Shown: one piece after another, positions 1 through 9,080 of the stretch
How positions within the stretch are numbered: the stretch's first letter is position 1
How the letters are laid out: each line of letters starts with the position of its first letter
Source of the DNA: an uncultured Gammaproteobacteria bacterium
GTDB lineage: Bacteria; Pseudomonadota; Gammaproteobacteria; Pseudomonadales; Azotimanducaceae
Length of the DNA: 45,172 nt
NCBI GenBank assembly: GCA_913049815.1
Contig: CAJWYI010000005.1
Coordinates: 1-45,172 of the forward strand
Direction: 5' to 3'
Translations under genes and position numbers: made by a program
The notes under the pieces: model-generated
Told to the model about the DNA's origin: nothing
Databases searched by the model: none
Seen by the model: only the letters and a program-made list of their open reading frames with translations

Positions 1-1335
1 CGCACCCAGAATCCGCACGCCAAGACCGGGCCCCGGGAATGGGTGCCTGTGGACCATCTCCTGTGGCAATCCAAGCGCCATGCCAATGCGACGAACCTCA
101 TCTTTGAACAGTTCGCGCAACGGCTCAACCAGGGAGAGCTTCATGTAACCTGGCAGACCGCCCACATTGTGGTGCGACTTGATGACATGCGCCTGACTCT
201 TGCTGTTTCCCGCTGACTCGATGACGTCCGGATAGATCGTGCCTTGTGCGAGGAAGGTCGCGCCCTCGACCTTTAGCGACTCCTCATCAAATATCTCGAT
301 AAACGTGTTGCCGATGATCTTTCGTTTTTGTTCCGGATCATCCACCGTCTCGAGGCGCGAGAGAAACCGATCGCTGGCATCTACACGAATGATGTTCAGA
401 CTGAACACATTGTCCGAGGAGGGGCCCAGCATTTCCATCACCTGGTCCCCTTCATTGAGCCGGAGCAGACCATTGTCGACAAACACACAGGTCAGCTGGT
501 CACCAATCGCACGGGAAAGAAGTGCTGCCACAACCGAAGAATCCACGCCACCTGACAAACCCAGGATCACATGTTGCTCGCCGACCTGATGACGCACAGA
601 GTGGATAATGTCATCAATGATGTTGTCGGCGGTCCACAACCCTGCGCAACCGCACAGCGTCTTCACGAATCTCGTCAGGATTTCCGTACCCTGCGTTGTG
701 TCATTGACCTCAGGATGAAACTGTACGCCGTAGAAATGTCTTTCCAGATCTCCCATTGCGGCATACTCGGTCGTATCAGTACTGGCCATGCCTGAAAAGC
801 CGGGGGGTAACACTGTCACCTTGTCCCCATGGCTCATCCAGACATCGAGACCCGCTTCCCCTTCCTTGATCCCGTCTGAAAGGTCGTGGAGTAACTGCGA
901 ACTATCATTCACGCGAACCCGCGCATAGCCGAATTCCTGACGACTGGATCCGTGTACTTCGCCTCCTAGTTGCCGGGCCATCGTCTGCATGCCATAACAG
1001 ATGCCTAGGACGGGAACATCAGCCTCAAATACCGCATCCGGTGCTCTTAAAGTGTCATCTTCCGTGACTGATTGAGGACCACCGGACAGGATGATCCCGG
1101 AAGGGGCAAAATCCGAGAGGTCAGTCTCAGCTAAGTCCCAGGGGTGAATTTCACAGTAGACACCAATTTCGCGGATGCGACGTGCAATCAGTTGTGTGTA
1201 CTGTGAGCCAAAATCCATAATCAGAATCTTTTCCGCATGGATGTCCGCGCTATCGGCCGGGTTGTCTGATGTTGCGCTGAGGGGTGCTGACCGTGCGCCT
1301 TGGGTCGAGTTCATCGGAGCTGCGGGGTCGGTCAT
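1..1335 (-). CDS. guaA: GMP synthase (glutamine-hydrolysing), C-terminus cut by window edge
   Basis: GuaA converts XMP to GMP using glutamine-derived ammonia and ATP. The frame is open on the minus strand from the left edge. The class I amidotransferase domain comes first, with the nucleophile loop GICYGMQ (codons at about 963-1020) and the GVQFHPEV motif. It is followed by the ATP-pyrophosphatase P-loop [10 protein letters not shown] and then [14 protein letters not shown] next to the edge, so only the dimerisation end is missing. The conserved part begins near IMDFGSQ (about 1210). Upstream, several ATGs are in frame (1314, 1335, 1431, 1476) before a stop near 1490. None has a convincing Shine-Dalgarno, so 1335 is a choice that gives a polar N-terminal extension of about 30 residues over E. 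coli. guaB is not immediately upstream, where a divergent SDR gene lies instead. Confidence 0.95.
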   Translation of the reverse strand, partial: MTDPAAPMNSTQGARSAPLSATSDNPADSADIHAEKILIMDFGSQYTQLIARRIREIGVYCEIHPWDLAETDLSDFAPSGIILSGGPQSVTEDDTLRAPDAVFEADVPVLGICYGMQTMARQLGGEVHGSSRQEFGYARVRVNDSSQLLHDLSDGIKEGEAGLDVWMSHGDKVTVLPPGFSGMASTDTTEYAAMGDLERHFYGVQFHPEVNDTTQGTEILTRFVKTLCGCAGLWTADNIIDDIIHSVRHQVGEQHVILGLSGGVDSSVVAALLSRAIGDQLTCVFVDNGLLRLNEGDQVMEMLGPSSDNVFSLNIIRVDASDRFLSRLETVDDPEQKRKIIGNTFIEIFDEESLKVEGATFLAQGTIYPDVIESAGNSKSQAHVIKSHHNVGGLPGYMKLSLVEPLRELFKDEVRRIGMALGLPQEMVHRHPFPGPGLGVRILGA

Positions 1336-1503
1336 ATCGCGCCCAAATCTACCTGGAAAGATCTCTGTTTCACCCTTCGCCGAAGGACGTTTCAGGGTGC
1401 CATCAATGAGCGCGAAGTATACCTGCTTCATGCTAGTCTTGCCGCTCATTCTCGGACACATTCGAGACTTTGCCATCCCTCCGACTAATCAAATGGAGCC
1501 ACC

Positions 1504-2421
1504 ATGGATACCCTAACTTTCGAAGGCCGTGTTGTTGTCGTTACTGGCGCCGGTAACGGGATCGGCCGCGCCTATGCACACGAATTCGCACGCCGAGGTG
1601 CGAAAGTTGTTGTAAACGACCTGGGTGGCAGTGTCGATGGTCAGGGGAATGACGGCGCGGTGGCAGATGCCGTCGTCGCAGAAATTGTTGGTGCCAATGG
1701 AACCGCTATTGCCAACTACGATTCTGTGATTGATGGCGACAAAGTCGTGGCCAGTGCCATCCGTGAATGGGGACGGGTTGATATTCTTCTCAACAATGCT
1801 GGTATTGCCTACATGACCCGGATGGGTGACATGACCGAGGAACGCTGGAAGACCATGTTGTCGGTGCACCTGGATGGTAGCTACGCCTGCACTTACGCCG
1901 CCTGGTCTCACATGATGGAACAAAAGTTCGGGCGGATCCTGTTTACCTCCTCCCCGTTTGGACTGCACGCCTGCCCTGGGTTCTCGCACTATGCCGCCGC
2001 CAAAGCTGCGGTACTGGGTCTCATGAAGGCTGTTGCACTCGAAGGTCGCGGTCAGAACATCAACGCCAATGCAGTCGCTCCCTACTCTCTATCACGCATG
2101 ACCGGTGGTACCAATGAAGAACAGGCGACCAGCGCTATTGGCCCCAGATACCTCGCTCAATTAGCCATCTGGCTGTCGCATGAGGAGACGACCGAAACCG
2201 GCGGTGTCTTTGAATTGGGTGGTGGCTTCATCCACCGGGTTCGCAACGAACTGTCAGCAGGCTTGCATCTCCCCGATGAACAACATACCGCAGAGAACAT
2301 CGCAGCGGGTCAGGACACGCTGAATGATTTTACCAGCAGTACACATCCACCTCTCGGCGACTTCAATACAATAGGTCGCGCAGTGTTCGGTGAAGAGCAT
2401 TTCGATCTCATTGAAAACTGA
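1504..2421 (+). CDS. SDR oxidoreductase resembling the (3R)-hydroxyacyl-CoA dehydrogenase domain of MFE-2
   Basis: This is a classical short-chain dehydrogenase of 305 residues. The nucleotide-binding motif is TGAGNGIG (residues 14-21). The acidic VVNDLGG at the end of beta-2 suggests NAD. NNAG follows, and the catalytic set is Ser150-Tyr163-Lys167 (YAAAK) with the normal 13-residue Ser-Tyr spacing. The VNDLGGSVDG stretch followed by the ANYDSV block is typical of the hydroxyacyl-CoA dehydrogenase unit of peroxisomal multifunctional enzyme type 2 and its bacterial stand-alone relatives. The C-terminal 60 residues extend past the core, as in that group. The ATG has GGAG six bases upstream. The gene diverges from guaA. 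The substrate is probably an acyl-CoA, which is inference from family resemblance. Confidence 0.85.
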   Translation: MDTLTFEGRVVVVTGAGNGIGRAYAHEFARRGAKVVVNDLGGSVDGQGNDGAVADAVVAEIVGANGTAIANYDSVIDGDKVVASAIREWGRVDILLNNAGIAYMTRMGDMTEERWKTMLSVHLDGSYACTYAAWSHMMEQKFGRILFTSSPFGLHACPGFSHYAAAKAAVLGLMKAVALEGRGQNINANAVAPYSLSRMTGGTNEEQATSAIGPRYLAQLAIWLSHEETTETGGVFELGGGFIHRVRNELSAGLHLPDEQHTAENIAAGQDTLNDFTSSTHPPLGDFNTIGRAVFGEEHFDLIEN

Positions 2422-3021
2422 TCGGGCGCTGGAGCCCCAACACCTAAGGCTCTGCGTTCGTAGTCGTGCTTGGAGGAAACGGATGGGTACAGATGCGTTC
2501 ACAAGCACTCCTCGTACCCTGCACGCTGGTTGCAGCGGAAGCTAGAGGAGATTGGTGTCCAATGCCGCTTTGGACCGCGTCACCCTCCACCACAAGACAA
2601 CAACAGCGCGTACCCAACTAGTGTCCGCACTAAGAATGTCACCTTGCCCGGCCAGAACGTAGTTCGCCTATCGACATAATCGCGATAAACCCTAACTGTG
2701 CGCCACTCTGAGTTCGCGGGGCCGCGTATCGGGCACAGTTGATCGAACAGCGGCGTTCGTGCACTGTGCCATCTAAGGCGTCCTGACTCGAATGCCGGAG
2801 GTACTCGAACCACCACTGAAATATCATGCATACGCCGGTGATAACCATGACCGCGAGTGGGAACGTAACCACGTTCAGTGGCGACGCTATCTCACCATGT
2901 GCCACTCGGAACTACCACCCCACACGAATCGTCAGGACACCTCGGTTGTACGACGTTAATCGAATAATCAGACAGACTCGTTGCCGATGAGTGGGCTATC
3001 ATCAGCCACTGTCTTCTACAT
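2422..3021. other. 600-bp interval without a supported gene
   Basis: The interval lies between the convergent ends of the SDR gene and the TPR gene. Short open frames occur on both strands. A minus-strand stretch around 2800-2905 encodes a hydrophobic run (FPLAVMVITGVCMIF) that could be a relic of a membrane protein, but it has no ribosome-binding site and no recognisable family. No strong terminator hairpin with a T-run was found. Confidence 0.4.
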
Positions 3022-3591
3022 TCAGTGCAGCGTTTGATCGTCCGTGCCTGGTTCCACATTCACGTGATCACGAAGTGACTTGACCGTTTCCTGAAGCTGG
3101 TACATACCAGGGCTAATCGACAGTGCAGTTTCAAGCGCCATCAGAGCGACGCGGTACTGGTCATGGCGCATGCAGATCTGCGCAAAGCCGCTGATCGCGC
3201 CAAAGTGTCGAGGTTCCAGACTCAACGTCTGGGCAATACTATCCAGACTGTCCTCGTCTCTATCGTCAAGAAAGTACAGCGTCGCCCGCTTGTTCCACAC
3301 TTCGGGCCAGTCAGGCCATCGTTGCACCATATCATCCAGAACAGTTTCGGCCTGATCGCCATCCCCTTTCTCAAACAGAAACAACACTTCATTCATAGCG
3401 TCGACTGCGTCTTCATCGGCATGGTTACACCAGGCCGACCAGATCTGTTCTTCTAAGGCATTAGCAATCAGAGGATCTTCATTGACTTCAAGACGATCAA
3501 ACAGTGTCGCCAGATCATCCACGATACTGCGTGACTGACGATCACAGATCTGCTCAAGAATGTTGTCGATGGTATTCAGTATGTCTGGCAT
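3022..3591 (-). CDS. Small TPR-containing cytoplasmic protein
   Basis: This predicted soluble protein of 189 residues starts at the ATG at 3591. The frame stays open upstream to 3753, but that part is arginine-rich and low-complexity and lacks family character. From about residue 70, helix-turn-helix pairs with TPR-like spacing are visible. They include the blocks around AETVLDDMVQRWPDWPEVW, then DSIAQTLSLEPRHFGAISG, then ALMALETALSISPG, with the small/aromatic residues expected at TPR positions 8, 20 and 27. There is no signal peptide or membrane segment. The role is unknown; TPRs usually scaffold protein contacts. It stands alone, convergent with the SDR gene. The start site is uncertain because no clear Shine-Dalgarno precedes 3591. 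Confidence 0.65.
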   Translation of the reverse strand: MPDILNTIDNILEQICDRQSRSIVDDLATLFDRLEVNEDPLIANALEEQIWSAWCNHADEDAVDAMNEVLFLFEKGDGDQAETVLDDMVQRWPDWPEVWNKRATLYFLDDRDEDSLDSIAQTLSLEPRHFGAISGFAQICMRHDQYRVALMALETALSISPGMYQLQETVKSLRDHVNVEPGTDDQTLH

Positions 3592-3817
3592 GAATGGCGC
3601 TTTAGTTTGTTCGATGCATCTTGCAGTCCTCTGCAGACCACCGCAAGCATCACGTAATGCGTGAGTTCGAGAACGGGGGTTCAGGTCCGTTAATACTGGC
3701 CACATTCGAAATCGTCGGACTATAGTGGTCTTCGACGTAGTCGGCTGGCACAACTGGATCTGCAGAATACGAACGTGACATGAGAATTTGGGTGGTCACA
3801 GCCAAAAAGGGGGGAAC

Positions 3818-4078
3818 ATGACAAACACACGGAAATGGCTGATCACCACCATGATCGCTGTGGCGGAGAGCAGGTGAGCATCCTCCTCACTTGCCATCAG
3901 GTATTCCGTCATATCGCTATTGCGTCCATCCTCGTGTTGGTCAAACCGGAACCATTCCACCAAATCATGCAGATAGAGCGGAGCCAGCTTCTAGAAGATC
4001 GACCGCACGTACGAAATGTCCACTTCCTATAACGTGTATCCGTCTTTCAAAAGTACTTTGGTCATACACCATGACTAA
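3818..4078 (+). pseudogene. Possible decayed secreted-protein gene
   Basis: An ATG with a strong Shine-Dalgarno (AAGGGGGGA, five bases upstream) opens a signal-peptide-like start (MTNTRKWLITTMIAVA) that stops after 19 codons. The same frame, after two more stops, ends in a coding-looking tail (EMSTSYNVYPSFK, stop 4076-4078). Other frames in this interval also look partly coding. I read this as a small gene broken by nonsense changes and possibly indels. No family was recognised, and chance cannot be excluded. The rest of the 3592-4186 interval holds nothing I can name. Confidence 0.3.
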
Positions 4079-4186
4079 CCACATTCTAGCCCTGTGAACC
4101 ACAGACCAAGTCCATGTATGATGACGCGCCTCTTCGGCGTGCGCGCAATCGACGTCGATTTGTATGTGATTAACCTGGAGTGTGAC

Positions 4187-5749
4187 ATGTCCGACAAAGA
4201 CCGCAGCGGTGCAGAATCCCTGGTCCAAACCCTCGTGGATGCCGACGTCAACGTCTGCTTTGCCAATCCCGGCACATCCGAAATGCACTTCGTTGCAGCG
4301 CTCGATACAAATCCGGATATGCGGTGTGTGCTGGGTTTGTTCGAAGGCATCGTGACCGGTTGTGCCGATGGCTACGGTCGCATGATCCGTAAGCCCGCAG
4401 TAACACTGACACACCTCGGCCCAGGTCTTGGGAATGGCATTGCCAACCTCCATAACGCCAAAAAAGCCAGAACGCCCATCGTCAACGTCGTCGGAGATCA
4501 CGCAACATACCACCGAAAATATGACGCACCACTCACTTCCGATGTCGAGGGAGTGGCCCGACCGGTATCCGGCTGGGTGAAGGTCTCACAGTCAGCAGAT
4601 GACGTCGCCGCCGATGGCGCGGAAGCTGTACAAGCGTCAATGGCGCCGCCTGGCCAGGTTGCGACGCTTATTTTGCCTGCCGATACCGCATGGAATCGTA
4701 CAACCGCCGATGCAAAACCGCTCCCGGTGATCGAGCCAAAGCCATTCCAAACAGGAAACATCGACGAGATTGCCAAAATACTCAAAGGCAAAAGTACCAA
4801 CGTCATTCTAATTAATGGCCTGATCACTGAAGAACGTGCCAACATGGTGGACCGTATTGGTCAGGCCACTGGCGCGCGTATCATCATGGATACCTTTGTT
4901 GGACGCGTTCAACGGGGTGCTGGGCGTGCAGAAATTGCTCGACTACCCTATTTCGGCGAACAGGCTGCAGAAGTCCTGCAGGGTACTGATCATCTGATCA
5001 TTCTGTCCTCACAGCCACCCGTCACATTCTTCGCTTACCCGGACAAACCCAATTATCTGACACCTGAAGGTTGTGAATTACACACTCTGGTCGAACGGGA
5101 CGAAGACATCGATGGTGCGTTGGAAGCACTGATCGATGCCGTCGGCGCAGGTAGTACCGAAGCGAATGTGGTCGTGCATAAGGTGCCCGATATGCCCCAG
5201 GACGGACCGCTCGATCCACGCAACATCGGCAACGCCCTGGCTCATCTATTTCCTGAAGATGCCATTGTTGTTGATGAAGGCGGCACCTGTGGTGGTGGCT
5301 GCACAGCCGCGACGCGGTCAGCAGCGCCCCATGACTTCCTGATGTTGACCGGGGGAGCGATTGGCTTCGGGCTTCCGTGTGCAACCGGTGCGGCAGTCGC
5401 ATGTCCCGACCGTCCCGTCATCAGCTTACAGGCGGATGGCAGTGGCATGTACACCAATCAGGCGCTCTGGACACAGGCCCGTGAACAACTGAATGTCACA
5501 ACGATCATCTTCGCCAACCAAAAGTACTCGATTCTGCAAATTGAGTTTGGCCGTGTCGGTGCACATAACCCAGGCCCCAAGGCCATGAGTATGCTCGATC
5601 TCACAAACCCCGAGATTCGCTGGACTGATATTGCCAAGGGAATGGGTGTTCCAGCCTGGCGCGTGACGACCGTGTCCGAATTTGCGGAAGCTTTTCAACG
5701 CGCACAGGCATCACCAGGTCCCGCACTCATCGAGGCAATCGTACCCTGA
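4187..5749 (+). CDS. Thiamine-diphosphate enzyme, acetolactate-synthase-large-subunit-like
   Basis: This is a 520-residue ThDP-dependent enzyme. The N-terminal PYR domain has FANPGTSEMHF and the conserved activating Glu53 in LGLFEG, then ADGYGR. His76 in THLGPGLGNG lies where benzoylformate decarboxylase has a catalytic His. A central domain follows, then a C-terminal PP domain with the ThDP/Mg motif ADGSGMYTNQ, whose terminal Asn is in IIFANQKYS. The family is commonly labelled acetolactate synthase large subunit, but it lacks a small-subunit partner here. Closeness to benzoylformate decarboxylase makes a 2-oxoacid decarboxylase or carboligase equally likely. The ATG at 4187 is chosen because GGAG precedes it and the family N-terminus starts there. 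An in-frame ATG at 4094 would add 31 unrelated residues. It converges on a second ThDP enzyme. Confidence 0.85.
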   Translation: MSDKDRSGAESLVQTLVDADVNVCFANPGTSEMHFVAALDTNPDMRCVLGLFEGIVTGCADGYGRMIRKPAVTLTHLGPGLGNGIANLHNAKKARTPIVNVVGDHATYHRKYDAPLTSDVEGVARPVSGWVKVSQSADDVAADGAEAVQASMAPPGQVATLILPADTAWNRTTADAKPLPVIEPKPFQTGNIDEIAKILKGKSTNVILINGLITEERANMVDRIGQATGARIIMDTFVGRVQRGAGRAEIARLPYFGEQAAEVLQGTDHLIILSSQPPVTFFAYPDKPNYLTPEGCELHTLVERDEDIDGALEALIDAVGAGSTEANVVVHKVPDMPQDGPLDPRNIGNALAHLFPEDAIVVDEGGTCGGGCTAATRSAAPHDFLMLTGGAIGFGLPCATGAAVACPDRPVISLQADGSGMYTNQALWTQAREQLNVTTIIFANQKYSILQIEFGRVGAHNPGPKAMSMLDLTNPEIRWTDIAKGMGVPAWRVTTVSEFAEAFQRAQASPGPALIEAIVP

Positions 5750-6042
5750 CATTTTGACGATGGGTCGGCTCTTTTTCGTTCGATGGCTGGCGCTGCCCGT
5801 CCTCACTTGCTTGTAGACGCCCAATGTAATCGCGCTCCCCAACTATCTCACTGAGGCGGAAGGGTAAGGGGCTCAGAATTGTTTTCTTTCTGCTACATAA
5901 ATGCCAGTGGCGGCCGCCCCCATCACCTACCTGTTGAGAGAATCTCAGTAAGTTCTGAATAGCAGCGGAGGGGCGACGGAACCTTCCAGACTGCCCGCGT
6001 TCCGCCTCGATTCGCCAGCGTCGTAGAAAGAGCCCCTTTTCT
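5750..6042. other. Convergent intergenic region between two ThDP enzymes
   Basis: About 290 bp separate the two convergent stop codons. No gene is supported. The hexamer GGCTCT near the first stop and its complement near the second could pair, but they are more than 250 bp apart, so no classical intrinsic terminator is claimed. Confidence 0.4.
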
Positions 6043-7698
6043 CTACATGCCCCACTTGTTAGCAGTCGCTAACACAGGCTCTTCTTTGGTGATGAACTCA
6101 AGCAACACCGCGTTGCCCTGTTCGGTTTGTTCGATGCCGCGTTCCAGGGCGGACCGGACATCGGAGGCTTTGTCAACGCGCTCCGCATAGCCACCCATGG
6201 CTTTCGCCATGGCGGTGTAATCTCCACCCGTTGCGCTGGACTGGTATTTCTCCACCGCGTCTGGCATGTAGTCACCGTAACCACCCATCACCCCATTGTT
6301 CACGAGCACTGTCATGATTGGCAGGTTTGAACGAACGGCAGTTTCGAAATCGTTGGCCGTCTGCCCAAACCCTGTGTCACCCACAAAATTCACAGATAGC
6401 CAATCTGGTCGGGCAAGCTTGCCCCCGAGAGCCATACCCAGAGAAGACCCAAGGTGCGTCGACTTACCCCAACCCAGATAACCACGAGGTGTATGCACTT
6501 CATAGAAGGGCACAATCTGGTCACGCGGATTACCTGCATCGTGGGTCACGACCGTCTTATTTTTATCAAACAGCGTGTTCATTTCATGAATCACACGATA
6601 AGGAGAAATTGCACCTTCGTCATCACACAGCAGGCGGTCTGACCACTCGTCAAAAAACTCCTGTTTGAGCTTTGCAATCTCGGCGGTGGTCTCGGTCGCT
6701 TTGGGTCGACCACCGTCGCCAATTTTTTCTTTTGCGAGATCCATCAGCTGATTCAGTACCAGTTGCGCGTCTCCGATGGCTGCACACGCCACATTCCTAC
6801 ACTTGCCGATGTCGGAAGGCGCGTTTGTAATCTGCCCAAGGACCGCATCCTTCGGCATCCGTGCCGTAAAGTCGTTGATGGTAAAGCTGGTACCCACACC
6901 CAGGATGAAATCAGATTCATTCGCAAAGTGACCTGCTGCTTTGGTAATCGTCCGACCAGCACAGCCGAGCGCCAACTCATGGTTCTCAGGAAACACACTT
7001 TTACCGAGCAACGAGGTCGTCACCGGAATCTGCATGAACTCTGCGAATGCGCGCAGCTCATTCCACGCCTCGGCATACAAGGCGCCATGACCAGCAATGA
7101 TCATGGGCCGTTTTGCGGACATCAGCGCATCCAGAATCTGAGCCACATCCGCATCATCGGCTTTTGATCGCAATCGTGGTGGGGAGACGTAGTTCGGTTT
7201 TTCACCTTCCCAGTTGCCCCAGAGCAACGGCGCAGCCGTTTCGATGAGCACAGGTCCGCTCTTGCCGTTCTTCAACGCGGAGAACGCCATCTCAAATTTT
7301 CGCACCAGAGAGCGCGGGTCATTGATCATGGTGGCGAACTTCGTGATATCTCGATAGGACCGGGACGCAATAAACTGTGGATCATAGTCTTGCATCGCAG
7401 GCGCGTGTGCCCCTGGCAGCATCAGAATCGGTGTGTTGTCGCCATAGGCCTGGGCCACTGCTGAGAAACTGGCTTCGATACCCGGACCATCCTGAACGGC
7501 GATGGCGCCAATCTTGCGGCCGTTGTGCATCCGCGTATACGCGTCAGCCATATTGATGATGACCCTTTCCGTCCGACCAATGATCGGTGGCATGTCGTGT
7601 GATGCAGCGGAATTGAAGAGCCTGTTATTGGGAAATCCAGCGAGGTACTCCACCCCTTCCTGTTGGAGGATTTCGATAATGACGTCAGCGTTACTCAT
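6043..7698 (-). CDS. Thiamine-diphosphate-requiring enzyme (acetolactate synthase/decarboxylase superfamily)
   Basis: This is a 551-residue ThDP enzyme. The PYR domain has the activating Glu (Glu44 from the ATG at 7698) in GRTERVI, followed by MADAYTR and the QDGPGIEASF loop. The central nucleotide-binding-like domain follows (PMIIAGHGALYAEA). The PP domain carries the cofactor motif VGDTGFGQTANDFET ending in VLVNN. The usual GDG is GDT, which several superfamily members tolerate. The ATG at 7698 has AGGGA seven bases upstream, whereas the frame can be extended only to a TTG at 7719 without a Shine-Dalgarno. The stop is TAG. It is only distantly related to the plus-strand ThDP enzyme that converges on it, so it is not a recent duplicate. 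The substrate is unknown. Confidence 0.85.
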   Translation of the reverse strand: MSNADVIIEILQQEGVEYLAGFPNNRLFNSAASHDMPPIIGRTERVIINMADAYTRMHNGRKIGAIAVQDGPGIEASFSAVAQAYGDNTPILMLPGAHAPAMQDYDPQFIASRSYRDITKFATMINDPRSLVRKFEMAFSALKNGKSGPVLIETAAPLLWGNWEGEKPNYVSPPRLRSKADDADVAQILDALMSAKRPMIIAGHGALYAEAWNELRAFAEFMQIPVTTSLLGKSVFPENHELALGCAGRTITKAAGHFANESDFILGVGTSFTINDFTARMPKDAVLGQITNAPSDIGKCRNVACAAIGDAQLVLNQLMDLAKEKIGDGGRPKATETTAEIAKLKQEFFDEWSDRLLCDDEGAISPYRVIHEMNTLFDKNKTVVTHDAGNPRDQIVPFYEVHTPRGYLGWGKSTHLGSSLGMALGGKLARPDWLSVNFVGDTGFGQTANDFETAVRSNLPIMTVLVNNGVMGGYGDYMPDAVEKYQSSATGGDYTAMAKAMGGYAERVDKASDVRSALERGIEQTEQGNAVLLEFITKEEPVLATANKWGM

Positions 7699-7816
7699 GT
7701 TGGTCCCTGGTTGTGACAAGTCCGTTGATCTCTCATTCCAGTTGGGTCAGTCCCTATGGTGAGAGAATGGCAGGCGGCAGTATACATGAACGCTCCAACC
7801 CGGGCGGTCCTACAAC

Positions 7817-8776
7817 TCAGTTCGTAATGACCACCTTACCCACCACCTTTCTCCCAACCAGCACGTCGTAGGCATCAACAATGTCGTCCATTGGAAATTG
7901 ATGGGAGATATACGGAGAGATCCGCCCGTGCGCCAACCAGTCCAGCAGTGTTGCCACATTGATCTCATGTTTTTTGGGATCGTGGCGCATCAGACCACCC
8001 ATGGTGTAACCAATCAGCTGCGCATCCTTTACTAACAGGTGATTGGTTTTCGCAAGGGCTGGGCGACCACTTGTAAACCCGACAATCAGAACACGTCCGT
8101 AGGGCGCAATACAACGCATTGACTCATCGAACACGTCACCGCCCACAGGATCGAAGATGACATCCGCGCCGCGCCCATTCGTCAGTGATTTCACTTCATC
8201 ACGAAAACCATCGCTGTAGTTGATCATGTGATCAGCACCCAGTGACGACAGTATCGCCAGCTTATCGTCGCTACTCGCGGTCGCAATAACCCGAGCACCC
8301 ATTAATTTACCGATGTCGACCGCCGCCAGTCCCATACCGCCCGCCGCACCATGCACGAGGAGTGATTCCCCAGGCTGAATACGAGATAGCTGCAGGCCAT
8401 GCAAAGCAGTAGTGTAGCCTGCTCTAAACGACGACGCAGCCGCCATATCGATACCTGATGGCAGTGGAAGTACCGAAGTCTCAGGGACTGTGGCTTGTTC
8501 AACACATCCGGCGCCCGTCAACACGATATCGCCTTCAGCTAACTGACTCCCTTCCCCGACTGCGGAAACGACGCCAACACCGTCGCCACCCATGATGAAT
8601 GGCGGCTCTCGGTTGTCCTGATAATTGCCCTGGATACGGACAATGTCGCTAAACTGAATCGATCTCACAGATACGTCAACAGTGATTTCACCAGCCGCTG
8701 GAGAGCTGGGTGGATCAATCTCTCGCACCACAAGGTCCTTGTGGGTGCCAAACTTTTCACAAAATACAACTTTCAT
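7817..8776 (-). CDS. Zinc-free MDR oxidoreductase, NADPH:quinone reductase-like
   Basis: This is a medium-chain dehydrogenase/reductase of 319 residues. The GroES-like N-terminal half has MGGDGVGVVSAVG. The Rossmann half has HGAAGGMGLAAV, then IATASSDDK, GADHMINY and FDPVGG, which is the usual QOR/zeta-crystallin pattern. Zinc-ligand cysteines are absent. It should reduce quinones, enones or acyl-CoA-type double bonds with NADPH; the substrate cannot be read from sequence. The ATG at 8776 has a strong GGGAGG eight bases upstream, so the in-frame start at 8830 is rejected. It lies about 120 bp upstream of the minus-strand ThDP gene on the same strand and may be co-transcribed with it. Confidence 0.88.
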   Translation of the reverse strand: MKVVFCEKFGTHKDLVVREIDPPSSPAAGEITVDVSVRSIQFSDIVRIQGNYQDNREPPFIMGGDGVGVVSAVGEGSQLAEGDIVLTGAGCVEQATVPETSVLPLPSGIDMAAASSFRAGYTTALHGLQLSRIQPGESLLVHGAAGGMGLAAVDIGKLMGARVIATASSDDKLAILSSLGADHMINYSDGFRDEVKSLTNGRGADVIFDPVGGDVFDESMRCIAPYGRVLIVGFTSGRPALAKTNHLLVKDAQLIGYTMGGLMRHDPKKHEINVATLLDWLAHGRISPYISHQFPMDDIVDAYDVLVGRKVVGKVVITN

Positions 8777-9080
8777 CGTACGTACCTCCCCAATCGGGTA
8801 GCCGGTCGTGATGTGCGCCAAACAGGTCATACTTCAGCAAGAATTCAACTGAACCGTACATCGCCGCATATTACACAACCAGAACTCAGATGACGCAGTC
8901 CGGCCAAACCACTCATTTCACCAAGCGCCAGGCACGCGCTGCGATGGTTAAAGCCATGAAAGCGCAGGGCATGTCTGCAACTGACCATCTCTTAACAACC
9001 GATCCTCCCGTGCTCAACGCAAAAAGCACATCACAATAACCCACTCTCAGAAGCCATCGGCACAGAGAATCTATCAATGA
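8777..9080. other. Interval upstream of the ankyrin remnant, one small open frame
   Basis: An uninterrupted 49-codon frame runs 8890-9039 on the plus strand (MTQSGQTTHF start, lysine/arginine-rich middle). It has no clear ribosome-binding site and no recognised family. It may be a small gene or the out-of-frame beginning of the broken ankyrin gene that follows. The divergent MDR promoter should also lie in this interval. Confidence 0.3.

Noticed and set aside
5766-6040. Long-range inverted repeat (GGCTCTTT / AAAGAGCC) between the two ThDP genes as a bidirectional terminator
   Set aside because: The arms are over 250 bp apart and 8 bp long, which is easily due to chance.
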